From the NCBI RefSeq assembly GCF_005222845.1, contig NZ_STFZ01000022.1:1-64000 (forward strand): a DNA stretch of 64,000 nt, in the 5' to 3' direction. The position numbers were made by a program, and so were the translations under genes. This stretch comes from Rhizobium sp. FY34. Lineage in GTDB: Bacteria > Pseudomonadota > Alphaproteobacteria > Rhizobiales > Rhizobiaceae. Positions 1 to 8,843 of this stretch are shown piece after piece (position 1 is the stretch's first letter; each line of letters begins with the position of its first letter). The notes under the pieces are model-generated. The model did no database searches. It worked only from the letters and a program-made list of their open reading frames with translations, and was not told the origin of the DNA.

Positions 1-86
1 TGATGTCCCAAAGGGCACTCGGTCTCCCATCCGCCACCGCACCAGGCATTACAGCGCTGAATGCGGCTTTTGGGAAGTTACAAGGG
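1..86 (-). mobile_element. Terminal 86 bp of a second IS110-family copy (cut by window edge)
   Basis: Bases 1-86 are identical to 7802-7887, which is the leader end of the complete IS110 element further right. Identity stops at base 87, where the two flanks differ. The orientation is the same, so the transposase of this copy would lie to the left, outside the window, also on the minus strand. Short open frames here are therefore leader sequence and not genes. Confidence 0.85.
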
Positions 87-193
87 GATCAGCAAGCGCT
101 GCGGCTCTTGCTCCCTACTCCCGCCTCTGTTTTGCTCGGCGAACCTTGCCCTGCAGGGGATAGGGGATACGCGAAGGCTTCGGCTCCTGCTCC

Positions 194-237
194 CCTTCTC
201 CCCAGCGGGGAGAAGGTGCCGGCAGGCGGATGAGGGG
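194..237. repeat. REP-like palindromic element
   Basis: A perfect 10-bp stem (CCTTCTCCCC at 194-203 and GGGGAGAAGG at 207-216) with a 3-nt loop is followed by GTGCCGGCAGGCGGATGAGG. This stem-plus-tail layout is typical of abundant intergenic repeats in Rhizobiaceae. It lies about 110 bp from the IS110 end at base 86. Confidence 0.65.
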
Positions 238-323
238 GCATAGGTCACTGACGATAGCCGGGATTACCAAGCTTTCTGCCCGCCTTTGCCCGGTGATGCC
301 ACCCTCCCGACAAGCCGATCCCC

Positions 324-1793
324 TCAACCTCCCGCCGGCACGACCTGGCAGGCAAAGCGGCTTTCCTTCAGCACCTTGCAGGCGGAAAGCGCTGCGGCCT
401 GATCGGCAAAGCCGGAAAAGCGGGCGCGGTAGCTTGAGCCCGGATTGCCATGGGTGGAATCCGTATAGGGCGTGACATTCTTGAAGCGACCATCGAGTTT
501 CGGCATGGCGCGCGACAAAAGCGTGATGGCATCCGTTTCGCTGCCGGCTGCACCGATCTGCACCCGCCAGCCGGCAGAGGACATGACCTTGAAGGGCAGG
601 GCGCCGGCATCCGTCGGCTCGGCATAGGCAAGCCCCGGTGTGGCAGATTGTGTGGCAGCCGGAGTAGCAGATAGCGTGGCAGCTGGCGCAGGCGTCGCGA
701 CAGGCTGGAGAGAGGCGGTTTCTTGAAGGGCGGGTTTCACCTTCGGCGGCTCATAACGCTCGGCCACCAAGGCCTGCTGCACGGGGGCGGCCGGTGCTGC
801 CGGCGCTGCCGGGAAAGTGGCAAGTGCCTTGGCAGACGGGCGCGGAGCCTGTGCGGGTTTCGCCGCCGGCTGGCGTGCCACGGGGGCTGGAATCTCGGTG
901 CCTGAAGAGGGCAGAAGCGTTGCCTGGCGTGCCGGAGAGACAGAGGCGATCAGCGCATTGCCGCCGCGCACGGTTGCCTTCGGCATCGCCTCATCCAGAA
1001 GTTCCGCCATGCGCGCATCGCGGCTGCGGGCGCTCTTGCCGCCCAAAACCACGCCGATCACCCGCCGTCCATTGTCGTTGACGGCGCTCACCAGATTGAA
1101 GCCGCTGGCATTGGTAAAGCCGGTCTTGATGCCGTCCATGCCCTTGTAGCGATACATGAGATTGTTGTGGCCACGGATCGGCTTGCCGCGAAAGGTAAAG
1201 CTTGGCGTGGAAAACAGCTGATATTCGCGGGGAAAATCGCGCATCAGCGCCAGTCCCAGCCGCGCCATGTCGCGCGCCGTCGTCACCTGCTGGCTGTCTG
1301 GCAGGCCGGACCCATTGCGAAACACCGTGCGCGACATGCCAAGCTGGCGGGCCTTGGCGGTCATTGCCTGCGCAAAGCGGTCTTCCGAACCATAGAGATG
1401 GTCGCCCATGCCTTCCGCCACGTCATTGGCCGAACGCACGATCATGCCGAACACTGCCTCGCGCACCGTATAGGTATCGCCGGCACGAATGCCGAGCTTC
1501 ATGGGAATGGTGCGGGCGCCGTTGGCCGACATCACGATCTTCTGGTCCCATTTCAGCCGGCCGTCGCGCAGCGCCTCAAACACCATATAGAGCGTCATCA
1601 TCTTGGTCAGTGATGCCGGGTGGTTCAGCTCATCGGCATTGGTGGATTGCAACACCTTGCCGCTGTTCACATCGAGGATGAAATCCGCGTAACCGGCCCT
1701 GGCTTCCACTGCAAAAAGCCATGCGCCCATTACCAGCAGCACGGCGATGGCCTTTTGGCCAAGGCCGCCTTTGCCGCGTGTCATATCCTTCAT
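324..1793 (-). CDS. D-alanyl-D-alanine carboxypeptidase (penicillin-binding protein) with C-terminal SPOR domain
   Basis: This 489-residue peptidase S11 family protein trims the terminal D-alanine from peptidoglycan stem peptides in the periplasm. A hydrophobic signal segment at about residues 14-33 ends in ARA before GYADF. All three active-site motifs are visible: SLTK at 61-64, SAN at 121-123 and KTG at 223-225. A long Pro/Ala-rich linker (about 285-405) leads to an SPOR-like domain (about 410-489, beginning AGWRVQIGAAG), which in other proteins binds denuded septal glycan and would target this enzyme to the division site. The linker and SPOR fusion is common in alphaproteobacterial S11 enzymes. 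The gene is monocistronic. Confidence 0.9.
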   Translation of the reverse strand: MKDMTRGKGGLGQKAIAVLLVMGAWLFAVEARAGYADFILDVNSGKVLQSTNADELNHPASLTKMMTLYMVFEALRDGRLKWDQKIVMSANGARTIPMKLGIRAGDTYTVREAVFGMIVRSANDVAEGMGDHLYGSEDRFAQAMTAKARQLGMSRTVFRNGSGLPDSQQVTTARDMARLGLALMRDFPREYQLFSTPSFTFRGKPIRGHNNLMYRYKGMDGIKTGFTNASGFNLVSAVNDNGRRVIGVVLGGKSARSRDARMAELLDEAMPKATVRGGNALIASVSPARQATLLPSSGTEIPAPVARQPAAKPAQAPRPSAKALATFPAAPAAPAAPVQQALVAERYEPPKVKPALQETASLQPVATPAPAATLSATPAATQSATPGLAYAEPTDAGALPFKVMSSAGWRVQIGAAGSETDAITLLSRAMPKLDGRFKNVTPYTDSTHGNPGSSYRARFSGFADQAAALSACKVLKESRFACQVVPAGG

Positions 1794-2120
1794 CCCGAAC
1801 CCCCGAATTTCGTGCAGCTGTCACAATACCGTCCAACTGCGGCGGAAAATTAGAGACAGTTTTAAATTTTAAAGTTGTAGTTAATGGATGGTTAACAAAG
1901 GGATAAGGCGGAGGAGTGGGGCGGTGTGTCTGCCGGGGAATTGCGTCGTGGGGTGTTCAGAGCGGGTGGGGGCGCCAAAGGTGAAAGCCCGGTTTGGTTC
2001 GTTGCTATTATTGGCCGCCGCAAAAGCCCGTCGTTAAACTTCGACTTCTCCAATAAATCCGACAGTGGCGGATGGAAATGCCTTCGCATAGGGGATACGC
2101 GCGTGCGAAGGCATACGGCG
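1794..2120. other. Intergenic region between the carboxypeptidase and AIPR genes
   Basis: No gene is supported in these 327 bases. The right part is the promoter side of the carboxypeptidase gene. The stretch ATAGGGGATACGCG near 2090 also occurs near 160, which hints at a degenerate dispersed repeat. I see no convincing terminator or RNA gene. Confidence 0.5.
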
Positions 2121-3269
2121 TTATCCAAGCTTAGCGTAAATTGAAGTGATCTGCGACAGACTGGAGTAGCAGGCTTTGCTTTTGCCCATAGTTTGTGGGT
2201 TGCTACCTGCAATTTCCATGTATACTTGCTTTGTCGGCCCAATAATATCGTTGTCGGTAAAAACTTTCGGGGGTGTCATATCCCATCCCTTTGTGCTCTT
2301 TTTAGCAAAAACCGCGTGTGCAGCTAAGATCGGAAAGATTACACCGTCGGGCACTTCAATGATTTCACCGTTTTCACGCGTGATCGAGCGAATACGAGTT
2401 CCTCGAAATCCTTGGTGGGATTTCCATTTATCATAAAGATCAAGCGCCATGGGAGCTAGATCCAGGAAGCACTTATACACGTCGGCTGGGCCGTTCTCTA
2501 CAAGGCGTTGAAAAATCTTCAAGCACCGCGTCTTCTGACTATAGGTGAAAGTACGGCCTCCGGCATCACTCGCAACGTCAAGTTTTTTTAGCATCGACTC
2601 TGGCATGATAGCCATGGTGACCTGTATCAGCTTTTCAGTATCCAAAAAGCCACCATCCCCTGTTAGGTCGGTTTCCGACTTACGTAATTTGGCACCTGGA
2701 CGGCTTGCCGCGATCGCCTGTTCAAGTTCGTCGAGTTGTCCGCGGCGTCCTGCTATAGATATTGCGCGTACATCATTCTGAAAATTTCGCGCGATTGAAA
2801 TTTCGGCCGTTAAGTCAGCGTCATCGGTGACAATAATCTCAAACTTAACGTAAGGTACAACTGGTGGCTGGTTATCCCATTGCTCATAATAACGACGCAA
2901 TTCACCTTGCGTTTGCGAGCCGTTTATAATGCTTGCATTGGACAAAGTGATCACGCGAGCTTTGTCATCGACTTCCGCCGCGCTTGCTACGATAGTCATT
3001 CCACCGTTCAGCACGCAAAATTCTGCTGCATTGTCACTAAGAGTTTTACGGATTGCTTGATGAACCAACGTTGGCGACCGCTTCTGCTTGCCCTTCGCAT
3101 CGACAAGATAGTCGCGAACATTCTCATTGTCCTCCAGTGGGAGGACGGAGGCAGCCGGCGCATGCCCAGAGTAGATTTTGCGCCCAGCCGCGTCGTCATC
3201 GGGAGAGCTAATGTTCCGGCATACGGAATACAAGAACGCATACGTCTTGGATTTGGCGTTTGAAGCCAT
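2121..3269 (-). CDS. AIPR family protein (abortive infection / phage resistance type)
   Basis: A 382-residue cytoplasmic protein resembling the AIPR family, members of which occur in abortive-infection loci. Family-like blocks are visible: FCVLNGGMTIVAS (about 85-97), LSNASIINGSQTQGEL (about 109-124) and ISIARNFQNDVRAISI (about 157-172). The start at 3269 is chosen because AAAGGAG lies 8 bases upstream; an ATG 7 codons earlier has no ribosome site. The gene stands alone, with no restriction-modification or other defence gene beside it, and its bases are more AT-rich than the neighbours, which suggests horizontal acquisition. The biochemical activity of the family is not something I can state from the sequence. 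Confidence 0.75.
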   Translation of the reverse strand: MASNAKSKTYAFLYSVCRNISSPDDDAAGRKIYSGHAPAASVLPLEDNENVRDYLVDAKGKQKRSPTLVHQAIRKTLSDNAAEFCVLNGGMTIVASAAEVDDKARVITLSNASIINGSQTQGELRRYYEQWDNQPPVVPYVKFEIIVTDDADLTAEISIARNFQNDVRAISIAGRRGQLDELEQAIAASRPGAKLRKSETDLTGDGGFLDTEKLIQVTMAIMPESMLKKLDVASDAGGRTFTYSQKTRCLKIFQRLVENGPADVYKCFLDLAPMALDLYDKWKSHQGFRGTRIRSITRENGEIIEVPDGVIFPILAAHAVFAKKSTKGWDMTPPKVFTDNDIIGPTKQVYMEIAGSNPQTMGKSKACYSSLSQITSIYAKLG

Positions 3270-3683
3270 AGTAATTTCTCCTTTTTCCAACCTCCGCCAT
3301 CAAAAGGCGCGTCCACCTGGGCGGCCCAAACGAGAGGTCAGTAAAGGATGACTTAATATTCTTAATTGCACAAGTGAATTTCTAAAAAATAAATTATAAC
3401 GTACCGCTCTCGCAAGTAGCTTCATCTCGTTGCGAAACGATTCAAAAAATCCTGATTACAACTACCGTTACTTTTGCGACTTTTCTGCGCTGCAGAATAT
3501 AAGTTTCTACAGGAGCTAGACGATCGCTTTTGGCGCAAATCTGTCACGCCAATCCGCACCCCTCAACCTCGCGAAAATCCGCCTATTGTCCAAGAGCTTC
3601 GCGACAGGCGGTCCTTCACATATCCATCAGGCCGGCCCCACCTGGGCCGGCCTTCAGCATCAAGCTCTGATCACTTCAAAAAA
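3270..3683. other. AT-rich intergenic region with a GC-rich hairpin
   Basis: These 414 bases hold no supported gene. Bases 3340-3480 are strikingly AT-rich and probably contain the AIPR promoter. At 3630-3652 a perfect 9-bp hairpin (GGCCGGCCC, loop CACCT, GGGCCGGCC) lies just beyond the 3' end of the DUF2267-like gene. It has no T-run on either strand, so it could be a Rho-independent-like stop or a REP remnant. Confidence 0.5.
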
Positions 3684-4073
3684 TCACACGAACTGGCTCA
3701 AGCCCGGAACGGAATTCACCACCTGATCGACGGTTTCTGCACCGGCATGTTCGCGGGCAACGGCCATGGTTTCGCGGGCCAGCGCTGTAATTTCGCTCAT
3801 GCCGAGACCCTGCGCCATCAGCTGCTGGCCAAGCGCCATCACGCCGCCGCCAAAGCTTGCCATCAGCCCGCCCAGCAAACCGCCGCCGCCGGAACCTTCG
3901 CCATTGAACTTGGCCACCAGTTCGGCAGCGCCGGGAATGGCCTCGATCATGCGTGCCACGGCGCCGTCATCGGCCTCGCGCTGCAGGAAGCCCAGCATCA
4001 TGCCAACGGCCTTTTCCGCAATCTCCGGCGAAATGCCGACATTATCCGCCACGCGGCTCACCAGCTCGTTCAT
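3684..4073 (-). CDS. DUF2267/DUF2780-like small helical protein
   Basis: A 129-residue soluble protein of unknown function. The N-terminal half (NELVSRVADNVGISPEIAEK, then FLQREADDGAV) resembles DUF2267/DUF2780 proteins, which are small helical proteins often made under stress. A glycine-rich segment (GSGGGGLLGGLM, about 62-73) is followed by a helical tail. The start at 4073 has GAGGAG 6 bases upstream. A palindromic site 19 bases upstream of the start resembles the MarR-type operator at 12268-12291, so this gene may belong to the same regulon. The family assignment is by resemblance only. Confidence 0.6.
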   Translation of the reverse strand: MNELVSRVADNVGISPEIAEKAVGMMLGFLQREADDGAVARMIEAIPGAAELVAKFNGEGSGGGGLLGGLMASFGGGVMALGQQLMAQGLGMSEITALARETMAVAREHAGAETVDQVVNSVPGLSQFV

Positions 4074-4091
4074 CACTCTCTCCTCAAGGTG

Positions 4092-4116
4092 TTTTGACGT
4101 TCACGTCAACGTAAAA
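4092..4116. promoter_or_regulatory. Imperfect palindrome upstream of the DUF2267-like gene
   Basis: Two half-sites, TTGACGT at 4094-4100 and ACGTCAA at 4103-4109, form a dyad, and the overlapping stretch TCAACGTAAA (4106-4115) is identical to one half of the perfect palindrome at 12268-12291. This position suits repression of the gene starting at 4073. Binding by the MarR protein at 12297 is an inference. Confidence 0.45.
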
Positions 4117-4334
4117 AAGATTCCGGCCTTATGCAAGCCGTTACAGGCCTCTATCATGCGGCTATGACACGCGTCTGTGAACAATGACAAGACGGGGACC
4201 TTAAGGAGGATTTTTGCCCTTCGCATCGGACATCACCGATGCCCCGTTTGCTGCGCCGTGATCGCCGTTGCCCATCGGTTGCGCCCGTCCTATACATGAG
4301 GAAATACTGAACCGAGCGAGGGAAGGGCGGTTGC

Positions 4335-5948
4335 ATGCTTGAGGCGGGAAAACTCTTCATTGGCGCAAGTCGCAAGCCGGACGATACGCTGAAGAAGCCC
4401 GAATATCTGAGCCTCAAGTTTGGCAATCGCCACGGGCTGGTGACCGGCGCCACCGGCACCGGCAAGACGGTGACGCTGCAGGTGCTGGCCGAAGGCTTTT
4501 CGGCCGCCGGCGTGCCGGTCTTCTGTTCCGATATCAAGGGCGATCTATCCGGCATTGCCGCGATCGGCGAGCCCAAGGATTTCCTGTTGAAGCGCGCCGA
4601 ACAGATCCAGTTCGCAGACTATGATAACGCGGCTTTCCCGACGATTTTCTGGGATCTCTATGGCGAAAAGGGCCACCGCGTGCGCTCCACCGTGGCCGAA
4701 ATGGGGCCGCTTCTGCTGGCCCGGCTGATGGATGCGACGGAGGCGCAGGAAGGCGTGCTCAACATCGCCTTCAAGATTGCCGATGAGGGCGGCTTGCCGC
4801 TTCTTGACCTCAAAGACCTGCAGGCGCTTCTCAATTATATGGGCGAACATGCGGGCGAGATTTCCACCCGCTATGGCTTTGTCTCCAAGGCCTCTGTCGG
4901 TTCGCTGCAGCGCGGCCTTCTGGTGCTGGAACAGCAGGGCGCCGAGCATTTCTTCGGCGAACCGGCGCTGAAAATCACCGATATCATGCGCACCACGACC
5001 GATGGCCGCGGCATGGTTTCGATCCTGGCCGCCGACAGGCTGATGATGAACCCGCGGCTTTACGGCACCTTTCTGCTCTGGCTCTTGTCGGAACTCTTCG
5101 AGGTCCTGCCGGAGGTGGGCGACCCGGAAAAGCCGCGCCTCGTGTTCTTCTTCGATGAAGCGCATCTTCTGTTTTCCGAAGCGCCGAAAGTGCTGCTGGA
5201 ACGGGTGGAACAGGTGGTGCGCCTCATCCGCTCCAAGGGGGTCGGCGTCTATTTCATCACGCAGAACCCGCTGGATGTGCCGGAAACCGTGCTGGCCCAG
5301 CTGGGCAACCGGGTGCAGCATGCGCTGCGCGCCTATACGCCGCGCGAGCAGAAGGCGGTGAAGACGGCGGCCGATACGTTTCGCGCCAATCCCGATTTCA
5401 AGACCGATGAGGCGATCACGCTTTTGGGCACCGGCGAGGCGCTCGTCTCGACGCTGGAGGCCAAGGGCGCGCCCTCGATTGTCGAGCGTACGCTGATCCG
5501 CCCGCCCTCCGGCCGTATCGGGCCGCTGACCGATGAGGAGCGCCGCCGGCTGATGGCGGCAAGCCCTGTTGCTGGCCAGTATGATACGGATATTGACCGC
5601 GAATCCGCCTTCGAGATCCTGATGGCGCGGGCGCAGAAGGCGGCCAAAGCCGAAATGCCCCAGCGCGCCCGCGTGGAGGAAGAGGACGTGGTGGAGGAGG
5701 TGTCTAGGCCCAAAGCCGATAGCGCCGCCGGGCGCTGGTCTCTGCCCGGCTTCGGCGATGCCGAGGAAGAGGATGCCGCACCGGCGCCGGCGAAAAAGCG
5801 CGCCACGACCACCAGAAGCAGTGGCTATCAGCGCGAAACCGTGGTCGAGGCTGCGATGAAAAGTGCGGCCCGCTCGGTCGCCACTTCGGTTGCCAACCAG
5901 CTTGGCCGGGCGCTGGTGCGCGGCATCTTGGGAAGCTTGAAGCGCTAG
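4335..5948 (+). CDS. HerA-like ATPase (DUF853 / YjgR type)
   Basis: A 537-residue P-loop ATPase of the HerA/FtsK-like class. Walker A is GATGTGKT at residues 38-45 and a Walker B-like LVFFFDEAHLLF lies at about 269-280. QNPLDVPETVLAQLGNR (about 316-332) is typical of this family and contributes to the ATPase core. The C-terminal third is charged and low-complexity (about 440-500), ending in a helical tail. Family members are annotated as putative NTP hydrolases or helicases; the physiological role is unresolved. HerA proteins elsewhere act with the nuclease NurA or with defence nucleases, but no such partner is adjacent here. GGGAAGGGCGG precedes the start. Confidence 0.85.
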   Translation: MLEAGKLFIGASRKPDDTLKKPEYLSLKFGNRHGLVTGATGTGKTVTLQVLAEGFSAAGVPVFCSDIKGDLSGIAAIGEPKDFLLKRAEQIQFADYDNAAFPTIFWDLYGEKGHRVRSTVAEMGPLLLARLMDATEAQEGVLNIAFKIADEGGLPLLDLKDLQALLNYMGEHAGEISTRYGFVSKASVGSLQRGLLVLEQQGAEHFFGEPALKITDIMRTTTDGRGMVSILAADRLMMNPRLYGTFLLWLLSELFEVLPEVGDPEKPRLVFFFDEAHLLFSEAPKVLLERVEQVVRLIRSKGVGVYFITQNPLDVPETVLAQLGNRVQHALRAYTPREQKAVKTAADTFRANPDFKTDEAITLLGTGEALVSTLEAKGAPSIVERTLIRPPSGRIGPLTDEERRRLMAASPVAGQYDTDIDRESAFEILMARAQKAAKAEMPQRARVEEEDVVEEVSRPKADSAAGRWSLPGFGDAEEEDAAPAPAKKRATTTRSSGYQRETVVEAAMKSAARSVATSVANQLGRALVRGILGSLKR

Positions 5949-6183
5949 GGCTGGGGCGGTGCGGGGCTTGGGCGAACCCTGCATCGTTTCATTCTTGGCA
6001 ACCTGGTGCTACAATGCCATATTCATCTCAACTGCAGTTATTGCCTGATGACACCTGCAGAACGGATAGAATAGCGCAACGCCGGAGACGCTGACAAACG
6101 GTTGGCCTGTTTGCGCTCCAAATGACTGGAATGCCGCAATTGCGGCGTCATGCGGTTTGATACTGTAACGATCGTGGGAACAC

Positions 6184-6525
6184 ATGGTTGAGAACAGACG
6201 CGGCATTAGCGCATCTTCGGGCAAGGCGGCGCACCGACTGGACAATGTCCCACAGAACGGCGGCAGCGGAGGAGGGACCACGATGGAGCCGAGGGTGGCC
6301 AAGTTGGAGGCCGATATGGATTATGTGAAAAGAGATGTTGGCGAATTGCGGGTTGATATGCGCGAAATTCGAGATCGCGTTATCAAGATCGAGGCGGACG
6401 TTTCACATTTGCCATCGAAGGCCTTCGTGTTCGCCGTATTCGGTGTTGTAACGGCATTCCTTTCTGCTGTTACTTTGTTCCAGACGCAAATTCAACGTCT
6501 TCTGGGTCTCACCATCGGCTCGTAA
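6184..6525 (+). CDS. Small coiled-coil protein with C-terminal membrane anchor
   Basis: A protein of up to 113 residues that I cannot assign to a named family. MEPRVAKLEADMDYVKRDV (from residue 34) begins a heptad-rich coiled coil that runs to about residue 75. It is followed by one hydrophobic helix (about 80-98, FVFAVFGVVTAFLSAVTLF) and a short polar tail. An internal ATG at 6283 has GGAGGAGGG just upstream and may be the true start, giving 80 residues. Similar tail-anchored coiled-coil proteins are scattered in rhizobial accessory DNA. It lies next to REP and IS110 sequence. Confidence 0.6.
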   Translation: MVENRRGISASSGKAAHRLDNVPQNGGSGGGTTMEPRVAKLEADMDYVKRDVGELRVDMREIRDRVIKIEADVSHLPSKAFVFAVFGVVTAFLSAVTLFQTQIQRLLGLTIGS

Positions 6526-6566
6526 AGTCGGGTCACGACAGAAGGCGGATTGGCCTTATCGCTCAG

Positions 6567-6607
6567 CCCCTCACCCTAACCCTCTCCCCGCTTGCGGGGC
6601 GAGGGGA
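6567..6607. repeat. Intact REP-like element
   Basis: CCCCTCACCCTAACCC (from 6567) is followed by the palindrome CTCCCCG-CTTG-CGGGGCGAG. It is the intact counterpart, in inverse orientation, of the REP unit that the IS110 element has split at 6727-6752 and 7886-7901, and so shows what the empty target looked like. Confidence 0.7.
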
Positions 6608-6726
6608 CTGCGCCGCGCCTCGTCCTCAGCGTCCAGCCCGATGGCCATGCTTTCACCGCGTGCAGAAGAGTTTCGATGACATAGATTGAGGCGTTGCTCG
6701 GATGTCGATCCTATCGGTCCTCGCGT

Positions 6727-6752
6727 CCCTCTCCCCGTCCTTACGGGGAGAG
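6727..6752. repeat. Left half of a REP element split by IS110
   Basis: CCCTCTCCCCGTCCTTACGG followed by GGAGAG ends exactly where IS110 sequence begins. The other half, GGTTAGGGTGAGGGGC, lies at 7886-7901. Joining the two restores a full REP unit matching the intact one at 6567-6607 read on the opposite strand. Confidence 0.75.
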
Positions 6753-6767
6753 CGACTGTCTTGGCAG

Positions 6768-7949
<1,182 letters not shown>

Positions 7950-7957
7950 TCAAAAAG

Positions 7958-8260
7958 TTAGCGCTTGCGCACAAATTCCGTGCGCAGCACGAGGCCCTTG
8001 ATGGCATCGTGGCGGCAATCGATTTCTTCCGGATTGTCGGTCAGCCGGATGGACTTGATGACAGTGCCCTGTTTCAGCGTCTGGCCGGCGCCCTTCACCT
8101 TCAGATCCTTGATCAGCGTCACGCTGTCGCCATCGGCAAGCACCGTGCCGGCGGAATCCACCACTTCTGCCGCCTTGGCGGCAAGAGCGGCCATTTCCGA
8201 GGCCGGGCGCCATTCGCCGGTCGCTTCGTCATAGATATAATCGTCATCATCGGCTGCCAT
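7958..8260 (-). CDS. PhnA/YjdM C-terminal domain protein (alkylphosphonate utilisation family name)
   Basis: A 100-residue protein. Residues about 38-100 match the PhnA/YjdM domain: VLADGDSVTLIKDLKVKG, then LKQGTVIKSIRL, then the terminal LRTEFVRKR. Family members usually begin with a zinc ribbon, but there is no cysteine here; instead there is an acidic stretch, MAADDDDYIYDEATGEW. Despite the family name, a role in phosphonate use is not established by sequence. The start at 8260 has AAGGA 9 bases upstream. It lies downstream of soxR in the same direction, separated by 65 bases. Confidence 0.75.
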   Translation of the reverse strand: MAADDDDYIYDEATGEWRPASEMAALAAKAAEVVDSAGTVLADGDSVTLIKDLKVKGAGQTLKQGTVIKSIRLTDNPEEIDCRHDAIKGLVLRTEFVRKR

Positions 8261-8325
8261 GGCGCCTGTTCCTTCATCGCTGTTGAGGATCGTCTCCTGC
8301 GGCTTAGGCCTCAGGGGGGCAGATG

Positions 8326-8793
8326 TCAAAGCAGCAGGCGCGCACCGGAACCCTCGCTGGACAGCCGGTCCTCGCTATTGCGCAGCGGGCACTGGTCGAG
8401 CGACAGGCAGCCACAGCCGATACAGCCGGTCAGATCGTCGCGCAACCGCGTCATTTGCAAGATGCGTTCGCTCAACAGATCACGCCAGCCGGCCGATAGT
8501 TTGGCCCAATCCCTGGCGGAGGGCGTGCGGCCATCGGGCAGGGCGGCAAAGGCACGGGCAATCTCCTGCAGGCTGAGGCCCGCCGATTGCGCCACCCGGA
8601 TCACGGCGATGCGGCGCAGCACATCACGCCCATAGCGCCGGTGGCCGCTTTTCGTCCGCTGGCTCTTGATCAGCCCTTCCGTCTCGTAGAAATGCAGGGC
8701 AGAAATGGCAATCCCGCTGCGCCGCGCGACTTCGCCAACGGAAAGTTCGCTGGCCTTTGATTTGGCTTTAGAATTCTGCTTGACCTCAACCAT
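8326..8793 (-). CDS. soxR: SoxR, redox-sensing MerR-type activator
   Basis: A 155-residue regulator. The MerR winged HTH (LSVGEVARRSGIAISALHFY, residues 17-36) is followed by a dimerisation helix and a [2Fe-2S] cluster motif CIGCGCLSLDQC with C124, C127, C129 and C135. Oxidation of the cluster by redox-cycling compounds activates transcription. The start codon at 8793 lies inside an 18-bp SoxR box that faces the divergent MFS gene. In non-enteric bacteria SoxR normally controls efflux pumps and oxidoreductases directly without SoxS, which fits this neighbour. Confidence 0.95.
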   Translation of the reverse strand: MVEVKQNSKAKSKASELSVGEVARRSGIAISALHFYETEGLIKSQRTKSGHRRYGRDVLRRIAVIRVAQSAGLSLQEIARAFAALPDGRTPSARDWAKLSAGWRDLLSERILQMTRLRDDLTGCIGCGCLSLDQCPLRNSEDRLSSEGSGARLLL

Positions 8794-8809
8794 GCTTGAG
8801 GTTTTACAC
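8780..8809 (+). promoter_or_regulatory. SoxR box and promoter of the MFS gene
   Basis: CCTCAACCATGCTTGAGG (8784-8801) keeps both arms of the canonical SoxR operator, CCTCAA and TTGAGG, with the usual 6-bp centre. It sits in the spacer between a -35 candidate TTGACC (8780-8785) and a -10 candidate TTACAC (8804-8809), as in promoters activated by SoxR through DNA distortion. Transcription would run right into the MFS gene. The soxR start codon overlaps the box, which suggests autorepression. Confidence 0.8.
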
Positions 8810-8843
8810 GCCTTGTCCAGCCACGCAATGGGAAGAATGGGCC

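Noticed and set aside
4335..5948. HerA-like gene as part of a defence system with the nearby AIPR gene
   Set aside because: The ATPase is of the DUF853/YjgR type common in chromosomes, faces the other way, and no nuclease or SIR2 partner is adjacent.
6009..6302. 97-codon open frame on the minus strand
   Set aside because: It overlaps the better-supported coiled-coil gene on the plus strand and has shadow-frame composition.
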